Below, piece after piece: positions 17,870 to 26,646 of a DNA stretch of 64,000 nt (its first letter is position 1; each line of letters opens with the position of its first letter). The position numbers and the translations under genes are program-made. The notes under the pieces are model-generated. The model worked only from the letters and a program-made list of their open reading frames with translations, was not told where the DNA came from and made no database searches. The stretch lies in contig NZ_BIFS01000001.1 in the NCBI RefSeq assembly GCF_003967555.1, positions 3,162,001 to 3,226,000 on the forward strand, written 5' to 3'. Source of the stretch: Dictyobacter kobayashii (lineage in GTDB: Bacteria > Chloroflexota > Ktedonobacteria > Ktedonobacterales > Ktedonobacteraceae).

Positions 17870-19123
17870 ATGTTATCAAAACGCGTGATCGCGAGTTTCT
17901 TTTCGCTGGCCATCCTGTTCGCCTTGATTATGTCGGCGTGTGGTGGTAGCAGCGACACATCGAAAAGTTCAGGCCCATCAAATCAACCCGAAACCATCAC
18001 GATCTGGCATGACTGGCAGGGTGATTATTTAAATGCCAAGAAAGCCATTTTTGATGCATATCACAAGCAGCATCCGAATATCACTATCAAACTGGTGCAG
18101 CAGGATCAGCTGGTTGACAAATCTATCACAGCGTTAAAAGGTGGTAAAGGTCCCGACATCATTGCCTGGACAGACGACTCGCTGGGTCAGTTGGCAGCCA
18201 GCCGCATGGTTGTACCAATGGATCAGTATCTGAGCTCTGACTACATCAACTCCACCTTCACACCGGCCGCTGCCAAAGCTGTAAATTACAATGGCAAGAT
18301 CTACGGTGTGCCTGAGACCACTGAAGCAATCACCATCATGTACAACAAAGATCTGGTGAAAGAATCAGATATGCCCAAGACCACGGATGACATGCTGAAC
18401 TTTGCCAAAACCTACCAGCAGAAAAATCCGGGCAAATATGGTATCGTGTGGAATACAGAAGATGCCTATTTCAATGCTCCCTGGTTCTATGGTTTCGGTG
18501 GTAACTACGTTACCGAGGACGGCACTGTTGGTGTCAATTCTGCCAAGTCGCTGGCAGCTGCTCAGTTCATTAGCTCCTTCCGCCCGTATATGCCAAAGCA
18601 GATCAGCTACGATATCGCTTCCTCGCTCTTCACCGAGGGCAAAGCGGCCGCGATCATCAACGGTCCCTGGTCTTATTCAGACTATGCTACCAAAGCCAAG
18701 ATGAACCTCGGTTTCGCGCAACTGCCAATCGTGACTGCTAACAACTCTCCAGCTACCCCATTTGTGGGTGTGAAATCGCTCTGGATGACTAAGATTGCTA
18801 AAGATCCTGCCACAGTCGCTGATATCATGAAGTTCTACACCAGCAAAGACAACCAGCTGAGCATGATCAAAGCTACTGGTGAGATCCCTGCCAACGCTGC
18901 TGCAGCTGCTGACCCAACTGTAACAGGAAACGTTGCTATTGCTGCCTACTCAAGTCAGGCCAAAGTAGGTGTTCCACTGCCAAACACACCTTACATGTCC
19001 GCCTTGTGGAAGCCTGTACAGGATGCTCTGACCGCTGTGTGGTCAGGTAGCCAGTCTGTAGATGCCGCTTTCGGCGCCGCTCAGAAAGCTGCTGAAGCAG
19101 GTGTCAAAGGTATCAATTCCTAG
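17870..19123 (+). CDS. Maltodextrin-type ABC transporter, solute-binding lipoprotein
   Basis: A 417-residue family-1 binding protein. The lipoprotein signal ends in the lipobox LIMSAC, with the modified Cys followed by a Gly/Ser linker. Mature sequence shows TITIWHDWQGDY, GKIYGVPETTEAITIMYNKD and NGPWSYSDY, typical of the MalE group. It captures the oligosaccharide outside the membrane and hands it to the two permeases that follow. GGAGG stands 8 bases before the ATG. The maltodextrin assignment relies on the linked GH13 hydrolase. Confidence 0.92.
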   Translation: MLSKRVIASFFSLAILFALIMSACGGSSDTSKSSGPSNQPETITIWHDWQGDYLNAKKAIFDAYHKQHPNITIKLVQQDQLVDKSITALKGGKGPDIIAWTDDSLGQLAASRMVVPMDQYLSSDYINSTFTPAAAKAVNYNGKIYGVPETTEAITIMYNKDLVKESDMPKTTDDMLNFAKTYQQKNPGKYGIVWNTEDAYFNAPWFYGFGGNYVTEDGTVGVNSAKSLAAAQFISSFRPYMPKQISYDIASSLFTEGKAAAIINGPWSYSDYATKAKMNLGFAQLPIVTANNSPATPFVGVKSLWMTKIAKDPATVADIMKFYTSKDNQLSMIKATGEIPANAAAAADPTVTGNVAIAAYSSQAKVGVPLPNTPYMSALWKPVQDALTAVWSGSQSVDAAFGAAQKAAEAGVKGINS

Positions 19124-19148
19124 TCTGTCAGGATTAAGAGGGATTTGA

Positions 19149-19191
19149 ATGCGGGTGTGTCCGCATCCAGCAGGGGTCCACAAGGACCCCT
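19149..19191 (+). repeat. Two hairpins between binding protein and permease genes
   Basis: ATGCGG-GTGTGT-CCGCAT (19149-19166) and AGGGGTCC-ACAA-GGACCCCT (19172-19191) without a T-run. Such structures typically stabilise the upstream mRNA or attenuate read-through, giving more binding protein than permease. Confidence 0.6.
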
Positions 19192-19291
19192 TGCTCCCTG
19201 CTTAATAGTGAATCCCAAATGTATGCTAGATACAGAAAGGCTCTACTCTTATGCTGAGTGTACCTGACGTTCTCAGAAGGGGCGAGTAGCG

Positions 19292-20212
19292 ATGTTAAGA
19301 GTCAAACGTTTTCAGATTTTTCTCTACCTGCTACCGATGCTGCTAACTCTCGTAGTTATCAACCTCACTCCAATTTTTTATACCATCTACCTTTCGTTCA
19401 CCAACAATACCCTATTCAACAATGAATACAACTTTGCTGGTTTGAACAGCTATACCTACTGGTTTAGCGTTGCTAATAGCGATTTAGTGTATGTGTTAGG
19501 GCTCACTTTGCTTTATGTAGCAGTCTGTATCGCTTTTTTCTTGCTGGTTGGCCTTGCGACTGCGCTGGCACTCAATAATAAGAAAATCAAGGGTCTGCCC
19601 TTCTGGCGTGTCGTATTATTGGTACCCTGGGCTACACCCTACGCTATCACTTCGTTGATCTGGAAATTCCTCTTCAACTATGACTTTGGCCCCCTTAACC
19701 AGATTGGACGTGTCTTCTTTGGTCCACAATTTGGCATTCCCTGGTTAACTGATCCTATCTGGGCATTTGTCGCTGTAGTGCTAGTAAATGTCTGGTTGTC
19801 TTATCCCTTCTTCACAGTTGTCATTCTGGGTGCGTTACAGAGCGTGCCAGCGGAACTGGGAGAAGCGGCGAACGTTGATGGCGCCAATGCCTGGCAGCGC
19901 TTCCGTTCGGTGACATTGCCATTGTTGATTCCAGCGATTACGCCGGCTACTATCCTGAGCTCCATTACAACCTTCCAGATGTTTGGGGTGGTTTATCTGA
20001 TTACACAGGGTGGTCCAATTACCAGTGCCGATAAACCAGGCGCCACCTCTTTTGTGATGGTGTATATCTATAATAAAATTCTGGGTCAGAATGCTGGTAA
20101 CATCCACTATGCACAGATTGCTGCCTTTGCTATTTTGGTCTTCCTCGTGCTGGGCTCGGTAACCTTCCTGACTCGTACCCTGGGCAGCGCTGGAAAGGAG
20201 GCGGTAGCATGA
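19292..20212 (+). CDS. Sugar ABC transporter permease (MalF type)
   Basis: A 306-residue membrane protein with six predicted helices. The cytosolic EAA loop that docks on the ATPase reads ELGEAANVDGANAWQRFRSVTLPLL. It forms a heterodimer with the next gene product. The N-terminus lacks the large periplasmic loop of E. coli MalF. Its stop overlaps the next start by ATGA. No ATPase gene is adjacent, so a shared MsmK/MalK-type ATPase encoded elsewhere must power it (inference). Confidence 0.93.
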   Translation: MLRVKRFQIFLYLLPMLLTLVVINLTPIFYTIYLSFTNNTLFNNEYNFAGLNSYTYWFSVANSDLVYVLGLTLLYVAVCIAFFLLVGLATALALNNKKIKGLPFWRVVLLVPWATPYAITSLIWKFLFNYDFGPLNQIGRVFFGPQFGIPWLTDPIWAFVAVVLVNVWLSYPFFTVVILGALQSVPAELGEAANVDGANAWQRFRSVTLPLLIPAITPATILSSITTFQMFGVVYLITQGGPITSADKPGATSFVMVYIYNKILGQNAGNIHYAQIAAFAILVFLVLGSVTFLTRTLGSAGKEAVA

Positions 20213-21183
20213 GCAAAAATATCGTACAGCCATCAATTGAGAAACCCGTTGCCACCACTAATGATGTGGCCTTGCCAGCTGAAACTGCTGAGCATAAGAA
20301 ATATCGCGCGCGGGTGGAAGCCAAGATTCGTCGACGCAAAATGGTAACCACTTTGCAACTCAGTTTGATCTATCTATTTCTGATCGTCATGACGATCTTT
20401 GCCCTGTTCCCGATCTATTTTGTCTTCCAGGCTTCATTTGCTGGCAGCCAGAACCTGTACACGACAGATCTGCACCTGCTACCAGTCAATCCTAGCTGGG
20501 ATAACTATGTCTACGCCTTTACGCAAGAGCCCTTGCTGGCCTGGTTAGGCAATACGCTGTTCGTCTGCGGTTTATCCACAGTGCTTGGCCTCTTCTTTTC
20601 CATGACAGGCGCTTATGCGCTCTCGCGTTTCCGTTTCAAAGGCCGCAGGCTGTCGCTGAACCTCTTGCTGGTCTTACAGGCTTTCCCGGGCTTGCTGGCT
20701 ATCAGCGCCTACTACTATCTGTTGCAATATCTCAATCTATTGGATAGCGCCCCTTTGCTTGGCCTGACCCTGATCTATGTTGCAAGCTCACTGGTATTTA
20801 GCTGCTGGAATATCAAAGGCTACTTTGATACCTTGCCGATTGAATTAGACCAGGCGGCCATCATTGATGGTGCCAGCCACTGGCAAGCCTTCTGGCGTGT
20901 GGTTTTGCCGCTGGCAGCGCCTGCACTGGCAGCCTCTGGACTGCTGATTTTTGTCGGCAGTTGGAGCGAGTTCGCGATTGCCAACTACATTCTGAATGCT
21001 AACGATACCGGCTCAAACCTCACTTTTATCCTGGGTCTTGTACGTTTACAGGGAGACTTCCGTACCCCATGGGGCTATTTTGCGGCCACGTCGATTATTA
21101 TATCCGTGCCACTGGTAGCTGTCTTCCTCTTCGCCCAACGCTTCTTCAAATCCGGCCTCACCGTTGGTAGTGTCAAAGGATAG
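20209..21183 (+). CDS. Sugar ABC transporter permease (MalG type)
   Basis: A 324-residue membrane protein with a longer hydrophilic N-terminus (about 55 residues) before six helices. The EAA loop is ELDQAAIIDGASHWQAFWRVVLPLA. The end KSGLTVGSVKG is typical of MalG, whose C-terminus reaches into the ATPase dimer. Translation is coupled to the preceding permease. A long palindromic terminator follows. Confidence 0.93.
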   Translation: MSKNIVQPSIEKPVATTNDVALPAETAEHKKYRARVEAKIRRRKMVTTLQLSLIYLFLIVMTIFALFPIYFVFQASFAGSQNLYTTDLHLLPVNPSWDNYVYAFTQEPLLAWLGNTLFVCGLSTVLGLFFSMTGAYALSRFRFKGRRLSLNLLLVLQAFPGLLAISAYYYLLQYLNLLDSAPLLGLTLIYVASSLVFSCWNIKGYFDTLPIELDQAAIIDGASHWQAFWRVVLPLAAPALAASGLLIFVGSWSEFAIANYILNANDTGSNLTFILGLVRLQGDFRTPWGYFAATSIIISVPLVAVFLFAQRFFKSGLTVGSVKG

Positions 21184-21196
21184 AAGATAAACAACA

Positions 21197-21254
21197 CATT
21201 TATAGCCAGAAGAGGATCGGTAGCGCGCTACCGATCCTCTTCTGGCTATAAATG
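21197..21254. terminator. 58-bp perfect palindrome, bidirectional terminator
   Basis: The two 29-base halves are exact complements with no loop base (centre TAGCGCGCTA). It sits between the converging permease and hpt genes and can terminate both. Confidence 0.85.
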
Positions 21255-21259
21255 TTGAT

Positions 21260-21844
21260 TTATGCTTCTTCAGCCATACTTTTGTGTTGTTTTTCGGGCT
21301 GGGCGGTTTCTGAGTAGACGGATGGTTTCAGAATGCCGATATAGGGGAGGTTGCGGTAGAGCTGGGCATAGTCGAGACCATAGCCAACCACAAATTTGTC
21401 GGGAATAGTAAAGCCATGATAATCTATCGGCACATCTTTGAGGCGTGTGCGCTCTTTATTGAGCAGGGAACAGATCTTCAGGCTAAGTGGATTGCGGCGT
21501 CTAAGTAGATCAATTAAATAGTGCAGAGTAAGGCCGCTATCGATGATATCTTCAATGACCAGTACATGTTTCTGATCAATTGGGCCCTCTAGATCTTTGA
21601 CGATACGCACGATGCCACTGGATTGGGTGCTATTGCCATAGCTAGCGACCGCCATATAATCAAGTTCCAGTGGCAGGTTAATGGCGCGTGCCAGGTCAGC
21701 TATAAAGGGGACGGCCCCCTTTAAGGTTCCCAGCAGGAGCAGATTCTTGCCCGCGTAATCGTGGGTGATTTGCTCACCCAGGGCGGTGATTTTTGTCTGC
21801 AACTCTTCTTCTGAAATAAGAATCTCTTCTATATCCTGGTGCAT
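21260..21844 (-). CDS. hpt: Hypoxanthine phosphoribosyltransferase
   Basis: A 194-residue purine salvage enzyme that makes IMP or GMP from the base and PRPP. The PRPP-binding motif is VLVIEDIIDSGLTL; the pyrophosphate loop is LLGTLKGAVPF and the base-binding part KFVVGYGLDYAQLYRNLPYIG. It follows tilS by 13 bases, the common tilS-hpt arrangement. The C-terminal 20 residues are an unconserved tail. Confidence 0.96.
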   Translation of the reverse strand: MHQDIEEILISEEELQTKITALGEQITHDYAGKNLLLLGTLKGAVPFIADLARAINLPLELDYMAVASYGNSTQSSGIVRIVKDLEGPIDQKHVLVIEDIIDSGLTLHYLIDLLRRRNPLSLKICSLLNKERTRLKDVPIDYHGFTIPDKFVVGYGLDYAQLYRNLPYIGILKPSVYSETAQPEKQHKSMAEEA

Positions 21845-21857
21845 GTTTTCCTCTTTT

Positions 21858-23333
21858 TTAGGTGCGCTTGGTAATTGACAAGCGAATAATCTTGCGCGTG
21901 GCCTCGGTCAGCCGGACACGATGATCGAGCTGGATGCCCCCCAACCAGATACAGCGTGAACCCGAAAAGAAAAGCGGTAGAGAGGCTCGCTCCTCGCGTG
22001 GAATGTGCCTATCAATCATGACAGCTTTAACTTTTTTTTCCTGGTTCATGCCCAGCGGTTGTAGGCGATCGCCCTCTCGGCGTGTACGTACATAGAGATT
22101 GGGCGAAGAACCATCGCCCAATAATGTCTCTGCATCTACATAGACAGCATACGGTGTCGTTGGTAGCAGATTCCAAACGGTCGCCCAGTCTTTTTGGTGT
22201 AAGGCTGTTTGTACCTGTTGGGTCACATTCTCTGGTACCCATTCAGCCAGAGCAGTCCAGGGGCTACCCGGAACTGCTACGCTGCCAGGCAAAGCGAGAG
22301 TCGCCTCGGTAAGAGGCGCTGCTTTTTTGTCTTCGCTTGCTTGCTCTGAAATATATTTGAAGACTAGTATATCACCTCGGCGTATGGTATGGAGATGTTG
22401 TGGTAAATGTAGTGTCACAATCTCGCGCGTAGCTGGACGCTGTAATAATTGGTCCAGCAAATGGTAGTGGCGGGCCTCCAAAGGGGATTGGCCATCACAG
22501 AGCCTGGCGCTAGCCCGGCGTAGTAGATGGTGTTGCAGACTGGGGGAGAGTGACTTGAGCCGGGGGATGGATAGCTGCACATTATCTGCCTGTTCCTGTA
22601 AGACAACCTCTGGCCACTGCTGGTCCACCTGGGTGTTAATCCAGTCAAAATCCACATGCAATACCTCCGCATTGCGCAGCAGGGTCTCACGGAAACCAGG
22701 ATTCATGTCTTCGAGCAGAGGTAGGAGTTCGTGGCGGATACGATTGCGTAGAAAACGGACATCGCTATTGCTGGCATCTTCGATTGGTAGCAGTTGATGT
22801 TGGGCGCAGTATGCCAGTGTGTCGGCGTGACTGACGGCCAGCAGTGGGCGAATAATATCTTGCTGGCGTGGTTGTAGTCCCACCATACTGGCGATACCCC
22901 CTCCCCGCAACCAATGGAGCAAGAGAGTCTCCACCTGGTCATCTAGATGGTGGGCGACCGAGATGGGTTGTCCCTGCGCCACCTCGCGCAAAAAGCGATA
23001 GCGGGCCATGCGGGCCGCCTCTTCCAGTGAACGATGTTCCCGGACTGCCAGGCTGGCGACATCAACGCTACCCACGGTTACTGGAAGCTGCCAGGAGTGG
23101 GCGAGCCGAGCCACCGCTTCCGCGTCCTGCGTACTTGCCTCTCCACGGAGCTGATGATTTAAATGGGCCACCTGTAGCGCTACCTGTGGATAGCGTCTGC
23201 CCGGACCACAGAGTCGATGGAGCACATGTAGCAAGCACAGCGAATCGGCTCCTCCCGACACTGCCACCACCACGATTCCCTGGTCTGGCAATAAATGAAA
23301 CTCCTCAATGGTAGAGGCTATGGTCTCCAACAT
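21858..23333 (-). CDS. tilS: tRNA(Ile)-lysidine synthase
   Basis: A 491-residue ATP-pyrophosphatase that converts C34 of tRNA-Ile(CAU) to lysidine. The PP-loop VVAVSGGADSLCLLHVL is at residues 22-38, followed by HLNHQLRGEAS and VAHHLDDQVETLLLHWLRG. The substrate-binding TilS C-domain is also present (RREGDRLQPLG, the segment ending in ERASLPLF). It heads the tilS-hpt unit and is divergent from def. Confidence 0.96.
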   Translation of the reverse strand: MLETIASTIEEFHLLPDQGIVVVAVSGGADSLCLLHVLHRLCGPGRRYPQVALQVAHLNHQLRGEASTQDAEAVARLAHSWQLPVTVGSVDVASLAVREHRSLEEAARMARYRFLREVAQGQPISVAHHLDDQVETLLLHWLRGGGIASMVGLQPRQQDIIRPLLAVSHADTLAYCAQHQLLPIEDASNSDVRFLRNRIRHELLPLLEDMNPGFRETLLRNAEVLHVDFDWINTQVDQQWPEVVLQEQADNVQLSIPRLKSLSPSLQHHLLRRASARLCDGQSPLEARHYHLLDQLLQRPATREIVTLHLPQHLHTIRRGDILVFKYISEQASEDKKAAPLTEATLALPGSVAVPGSPWTALAEWVPENVTQQVQTALHQKDWATVWNLLPTTPYAVYVDAETLLGDGSSPNLYVRTRREGDRLQPLGMNQEKKVKAVMIDRHIPREERASLPLFFSGSRCIWLGGIQLDHRVRLTEATRKIIRLSITKRT

Positions 23334-23433
23334 AGTTGCGTATTACCCCTTTGGTATGGTACGATTAAAGCCAATTATAACACTTAAGTTTTGATCGCAT
23401 GCTAGTGTGTTGTGTAGGGGTATTGAGAAGATT

Positions 23434-23940
23434 ATGGCCATTCGGAAAATTATAACCACTGAAAATCCTATTCTACGTCAGAAAGCTAAGAAGGTCCATC
23501 GTTTTGATCCATCGCTGCCCAAGCTGGTGGAGGACATGTTTGAGACCATGCGTGAAGCTAATGGTGTAGGATTGGCAGCACCACAAATTGCACAATCCAT
23601 CCGTGTCTTTGTAGCCGAATACGAAGATCGGAAAGTCGCAATCTTCAATCCTGAGATTGTCAAAGCCGAGGGTGAGGAAAAAGGGCCTGAGGGCTGTCTG
23701 AGTATCCCGGGATACATTGGTGAGAATATTCGCCGCGCGACCAGGGTCGTTGTGAAGGGGCAGGATGTACGCGGAAAAGCTATTCGCGTCAATGCCGAGG
23801 GCTGGTTCGCACGCATCCTCCAGCATGAGATCGATCACCTGGATGGTATCCTCTTTATCGATCGCCTGGATAGTCCTGAAGATTTACGCGAAGTGCACGA
23901 GGGTGACCTTGAAGAAGGCGAGCCCGCTTTAGTAGAGTAA
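23434..23940 (+). CDS. def: Peptide deformylase
   Basis: Removes the formyl group from nascent proteins with a bound metal ion. All three motifs are intact: GVGLAAPQ, EGCLSIPG (metal Cys) and QHEIDHLDG (two metal His and the catalytic Glu). The 168 residues end in a short acidic tail. The start at 23434 is preferred because MAIRKIITTENPILR is the family start; an open frame 9 codons longer exists. Confidence 0.96.
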   Translation: MAIRKIITTENPILRQKAKKVHRFDPSLPKLVEDMFETMREANGVGLAAPQIAQSIRVFVAEYEDRKVAIFNPEIVKAEGEEKGPEGCLSIPGYIGENIRRATRVVVKGQDVRGKAIRVNAEGWFARILQHEIDHLDGILFIDRLDSPEDLREVHEGDLEEGEPALVE

Positions 23941-23951
23941 GTGTACAGCAT

Positions 23952-24014
23952 AATACAAAAAGGAGCCGCGCTTCTTCCTATTTTGATGGAAGAAGCGCGG
24001 CTCCTTTTTGTATT
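23952..24014. terminator. Bidirectional terminator between def and the zinc-finger gene
   Basis: Perfect 27-bp arms (23952-23978 and 23988-24014) around a 9-nt loop, with A-run and T-run on opposite sides. It serves the two converging genes. Confidence 0.9.
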
Positions 24015-24022
24015 AATAAAGG

Positions 24023-24394
24023 CTACAATTTTTGTTGTTTGCGTAACATCGAAAGATGATGAGAGCCTAAATGGTGCTCACAGTTGTCACACACATAGAA
24101 TCCCTCTTCACGATAATGGAGTTCATTAACGTGAAAGTGAAGATAGCAGATTCCACAGCGCGTCGCATCTGATTGGCTGGCAATCTGACGATCTTGTTCA
24201 AAAAGATCTTTCAGGGATTGCACCATTTGTTCAAAGTTAAACGCGCCTGGTTGCGTATTTTGTTCAATGCCTAATGAGCCCAGAGGAGGTAATGCACCGG
24301 TAATGCTATTGGCACGCGCTTCGCGACGGCTAATAGACGAACTGCCATTGTTCGATGCTCCACCTTCAGACCCAGATGTATAGTTATTGCTCAA
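24023..24394 (-). CDS. Small zinc-finger-like hypothetical protein
   Basis: About 123 residues. The C-terminal part has two CxxC pairs (CGIC...CDNC) separated by about 20 residues, probably a single zinc site, followed by a His-rich stretch. The N-terminal half is Ser/Asn/Gly-rich and probably disordered. The proposed start is a TTG at 24394 with GGGAG eight bases upstream; the frame extends to another TTG at 24421. Function unknown. Confidence 0.65.
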   Translation of the reverse strand: MSNNYTSGSEGGASNNGSSSISRREARANSITGALPPLGSLGIEQNTQPGAFNFEQMVQSLKDLFEQDRQIASQSDATRCGICYLHFHVNELHYREEGFYVCDNCEHHLGSHHLSMLRKQQKL

Positions 24395-24485
24395 GGCAAA
24401 AATCTCCCGAAACAGATGCAAGGGATAACACTTCAGTTATTATACCTTTAGGTGTTGGCTAAATCAAGCTTTGCTTGATTGTAGC

Positions 24486-24755
24486 CAGGGCTTTTTCACG
24501 TTCCTCTTTGGCGCCTGCGGCGCCGGGTTGGAAGTGTGGAGTGTGGTTAGTGGGCGGCTGCGGCCGCCCGCTAACCACACTCCACACATGAAAGAATGGA
24601 CATCTTATTGCTTACTCGTGCTCTCCAGACGCAAATTAAAGCGGCGCCGGGTTGGGAGGGTGTGGTGGGCGGCTGCGACCGCCCGCTAACCACACTCCAC
24701 ACATGAAAGAATGGATATCTTATTGCTTGCTCATGAGAACATTAAAAAGCTCTGG
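24486..24755. mobile_element. Second, internally duplicated copy of the MITE-like element
   Basis: The left end CCAGGGCTTTTTCAC and the hairpin GGCGCC-TGC-GGCGCC match the element at 5424-5590 read on the opposite strand. A 25-bp stem with one G-T pair (24534-24558 with 24563-24587, loop TGCG) follows. The right half is then repeated: bases 24564-24600 recur almost exactly at 24679-24715. The right end ACATTAAAAAGCTCTG is a decayed inverted repeat. Outside stand GATTGTAG and GATGGTAG, a likely eroded target duplication. No coding capacity. Confidence 0.65.
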
Positions 24756-25015
24756 ATGGTAGTTGCCAGGGTAAGGTTGTCTCGATGGATGGAGCTGCTG
24801 CGGGGCAGGTAGAAGTGGTGTTCCAGGAGGTGTCTTTGTTCTTCGCTCATCCCCCTGAAGCGAAGATACACACATCGTCCGAAGTGAAGCTTACGGGAGC
24901 TAAATCAGACGATGAATAGACGCGTAGTAGAGCATGATTACTGTTTTTTATAGCGCCATAGCAGCTGGCGCATCATTGCGATATCTTTAAAATCTGCTAC
25001 ATCGGTAAAGATGCA

Positions 25016-25201
25016 TTATTGAATGCTATTGTCACCAAGAACCCGCTCTAAGGTTTCACGTTTAATACGATAGACTTGCCTGGAATGAACATGCGGTAAA
25101 ACTACTGCTTCTAGAACTCCCTGTTTCACCCACCTACGGACAGTGGCGTCGTCGACGCGAAGAATGCGGGCCACCTCGGACACGGTCAACAAATTGCTCA
25201 T
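25016..25201 (-). CDS. Small helix-turn-helix (excisionase/MerR-like) protein
   Basis: A 61-residue protein that is essentially one winged HTH domain: LLTVSEVARILRVDDATVRRW followed by the wing VLPHVHSRQVYRIKR. This fold binds DNA in excisionases and MerR-type regulators. A clear paralogue lies at 27803-27982 in the same orientation. The ATG has an AGGAGG site overlapping a GAGC spacer. The target is unknown. Confidence 0.8.
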   Translation of the reverse strand: MSNLLTVSEVARILRVDDATVRRWVKQGVLEAVVLPHVHSRQVYRIKRETLERVLGDNSIQ

Positions 25202-26009
25202 AGGGCTCCTCCTACCAATTTTTGCGACTTTACCCTGGATATTTACAAAAGAAAAGTATGAGAATCTTCATACAAGTACATTGTATAAATATTGTATAAT
25301 ATTGATGAAGACTTGTAAAGACCTACAAAAAGAGATTTTGAATGAGTTATGAAATTCATGTGACTTTTTTTACTTAGGTATTATGTTAGGTGAATAGCTT
25401 AAAAAACGGTGGATGCTATGCTACACTTAATTGTGATATTTATGTGTGTTGATGTGACTGTGAGTTGTTTGTTTGATTGGAAATTGTAACGCCAATTATA
25501 GATTGATATGTAAGGCATAGCATGGATATAGATGAATCTAGCCAATATCTTCAATTTGTACTATCATAGAAGAATTTTCGGCCTTTTCACACATTGGATA
25601 GAAATAATACACAAAAAATCGGTATATTTATATCCGCATACACCTTAACTTCTCCTTTAGCCGCCCGAAGCTATGATTGCCAGGGTCTAGCTTTTGCCAT
25701 TTGGGCCAGTGGGCAGTAAGAAGATGGGTGGGGGCGGCCGCTTTCCATTTACTGTTGACGTCTACTGCTAGACCTTTTTTCCCGGTTGGTGGATGAGATC
25801 AATAGTTGATGAATCGTCCTTTTGGAGGATGACAATTTCCTCAACAATCCGCTACACTTCTGAGCAAGCACACGAATATATGGTAACGCGCCGGAAGGGA
25901 AAAAAGAGACAAAGCTGTAGTGTCTTACAGTGATATGCTCATACGATCCTCTGGTAATGAGGATCTCCAGGGTTTGGAAAGGGACGCGTGTGATAGAAAG
26001 GACCTCCCC
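25202..26009. other. AT-rich intergenic region before the sigma factor gene
   Basis: About 800 bases, strikingly AT-rich up to about 25660 and then normal. No gene, tRNA or strong hairpin seen. An in-frame extension of the sigma gene reaches 25920 but has no ribosome site. Confidence 0.4.
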
Positions 26010-26618
26010 ATGCAAAAGCGAGAATATGTTCCTTCTAAGTGGTTAGAGTTTTCTGATGGTGTCCTGGTACGTGAAGTGTTAGCCGGCAATCAAGTAGCCT
26101 TTGAGGCACTGGTGGAACGTTATCACACTATGCTCTACCGCTTTATTTACCATCACCTGGGTGAGTATGATCAGGCCTGTGATGTGTTGCAGCAGGTATT
26201 TCTCAAGTTGTATATTGCCTTGCCTACACTTCCCACTGGAGAGCAGCTCAAGCCCTGGTTATTTCGTGTGGCGCAAAACTGTTGTCGTGACGAATTGCGC
26301 AAGCGACGTAGGAGACGTGTGACTTTGTTCTCGGCCTTAGAATGGCAATCTGAAGAGGAAGAGATGCCACCGCTGGCAGCTATTCCGGATACACATCCAT
26401 TGCCTGAAGAGATTGCGGAATATCATGATCTGCAGCATGCGCTCCAGCAAGCGATTCAAGCGCTGCCCACCAAATTTCGTTCGGTAGTTTTATTGCGCTA
26501 TCTCTATCAATGTAGTTTTTCAGAGATTGGACAGGTTTTAGAGATGCCTATGACGACGGCCAAAACATACTACTATCGCGCCTGTACCAAATTGCGCGCC
26601 TCCTTACAGTCCCGTTAA
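26010..26618 (+). CDS. ECF-type RNA polymerase sigma factor
   Basis: About 202 residues with sigma region 2 (ALVERYHTMLYRFIYHHLGE, then DVLQQVFLKLY and LKPWLFRVAQNCCRDELRKR) and region 4 (ALPTKFRSVVLLRYLYQCSFSEIG...AKTYYYRACTKL). It directs RNA polymerase to a small regulon. The start at 26010 follows AAAGGACC. No anti-sigma gene is adjacent; the next gene, 28 bases on, encodes an ABC ATPase, so the two are probably cotranscribed. Confidence 0.92.
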   Translation: MQKREYVPSKWLEFSDGVLVREVLAGNQVAFEALVERYHTMLYRFIYHHLGEYDQACDVLQQVFLKLYIALPTLPTGEQLKPWLFRVAQNCCRDELRKRRRRRVTLFSALEWQSEEEEMPPLAAIPDTHPLPEEIAEYHDLQHALQQAIQALPTKFRSVVLLRYLYQCSFSEIGQVLEMPMTTAKTYYYRACTKLRASLQSR

Positions 26619-26646
26619 ATTTCATCTGCGAGGAAGGAGAAAAGTG

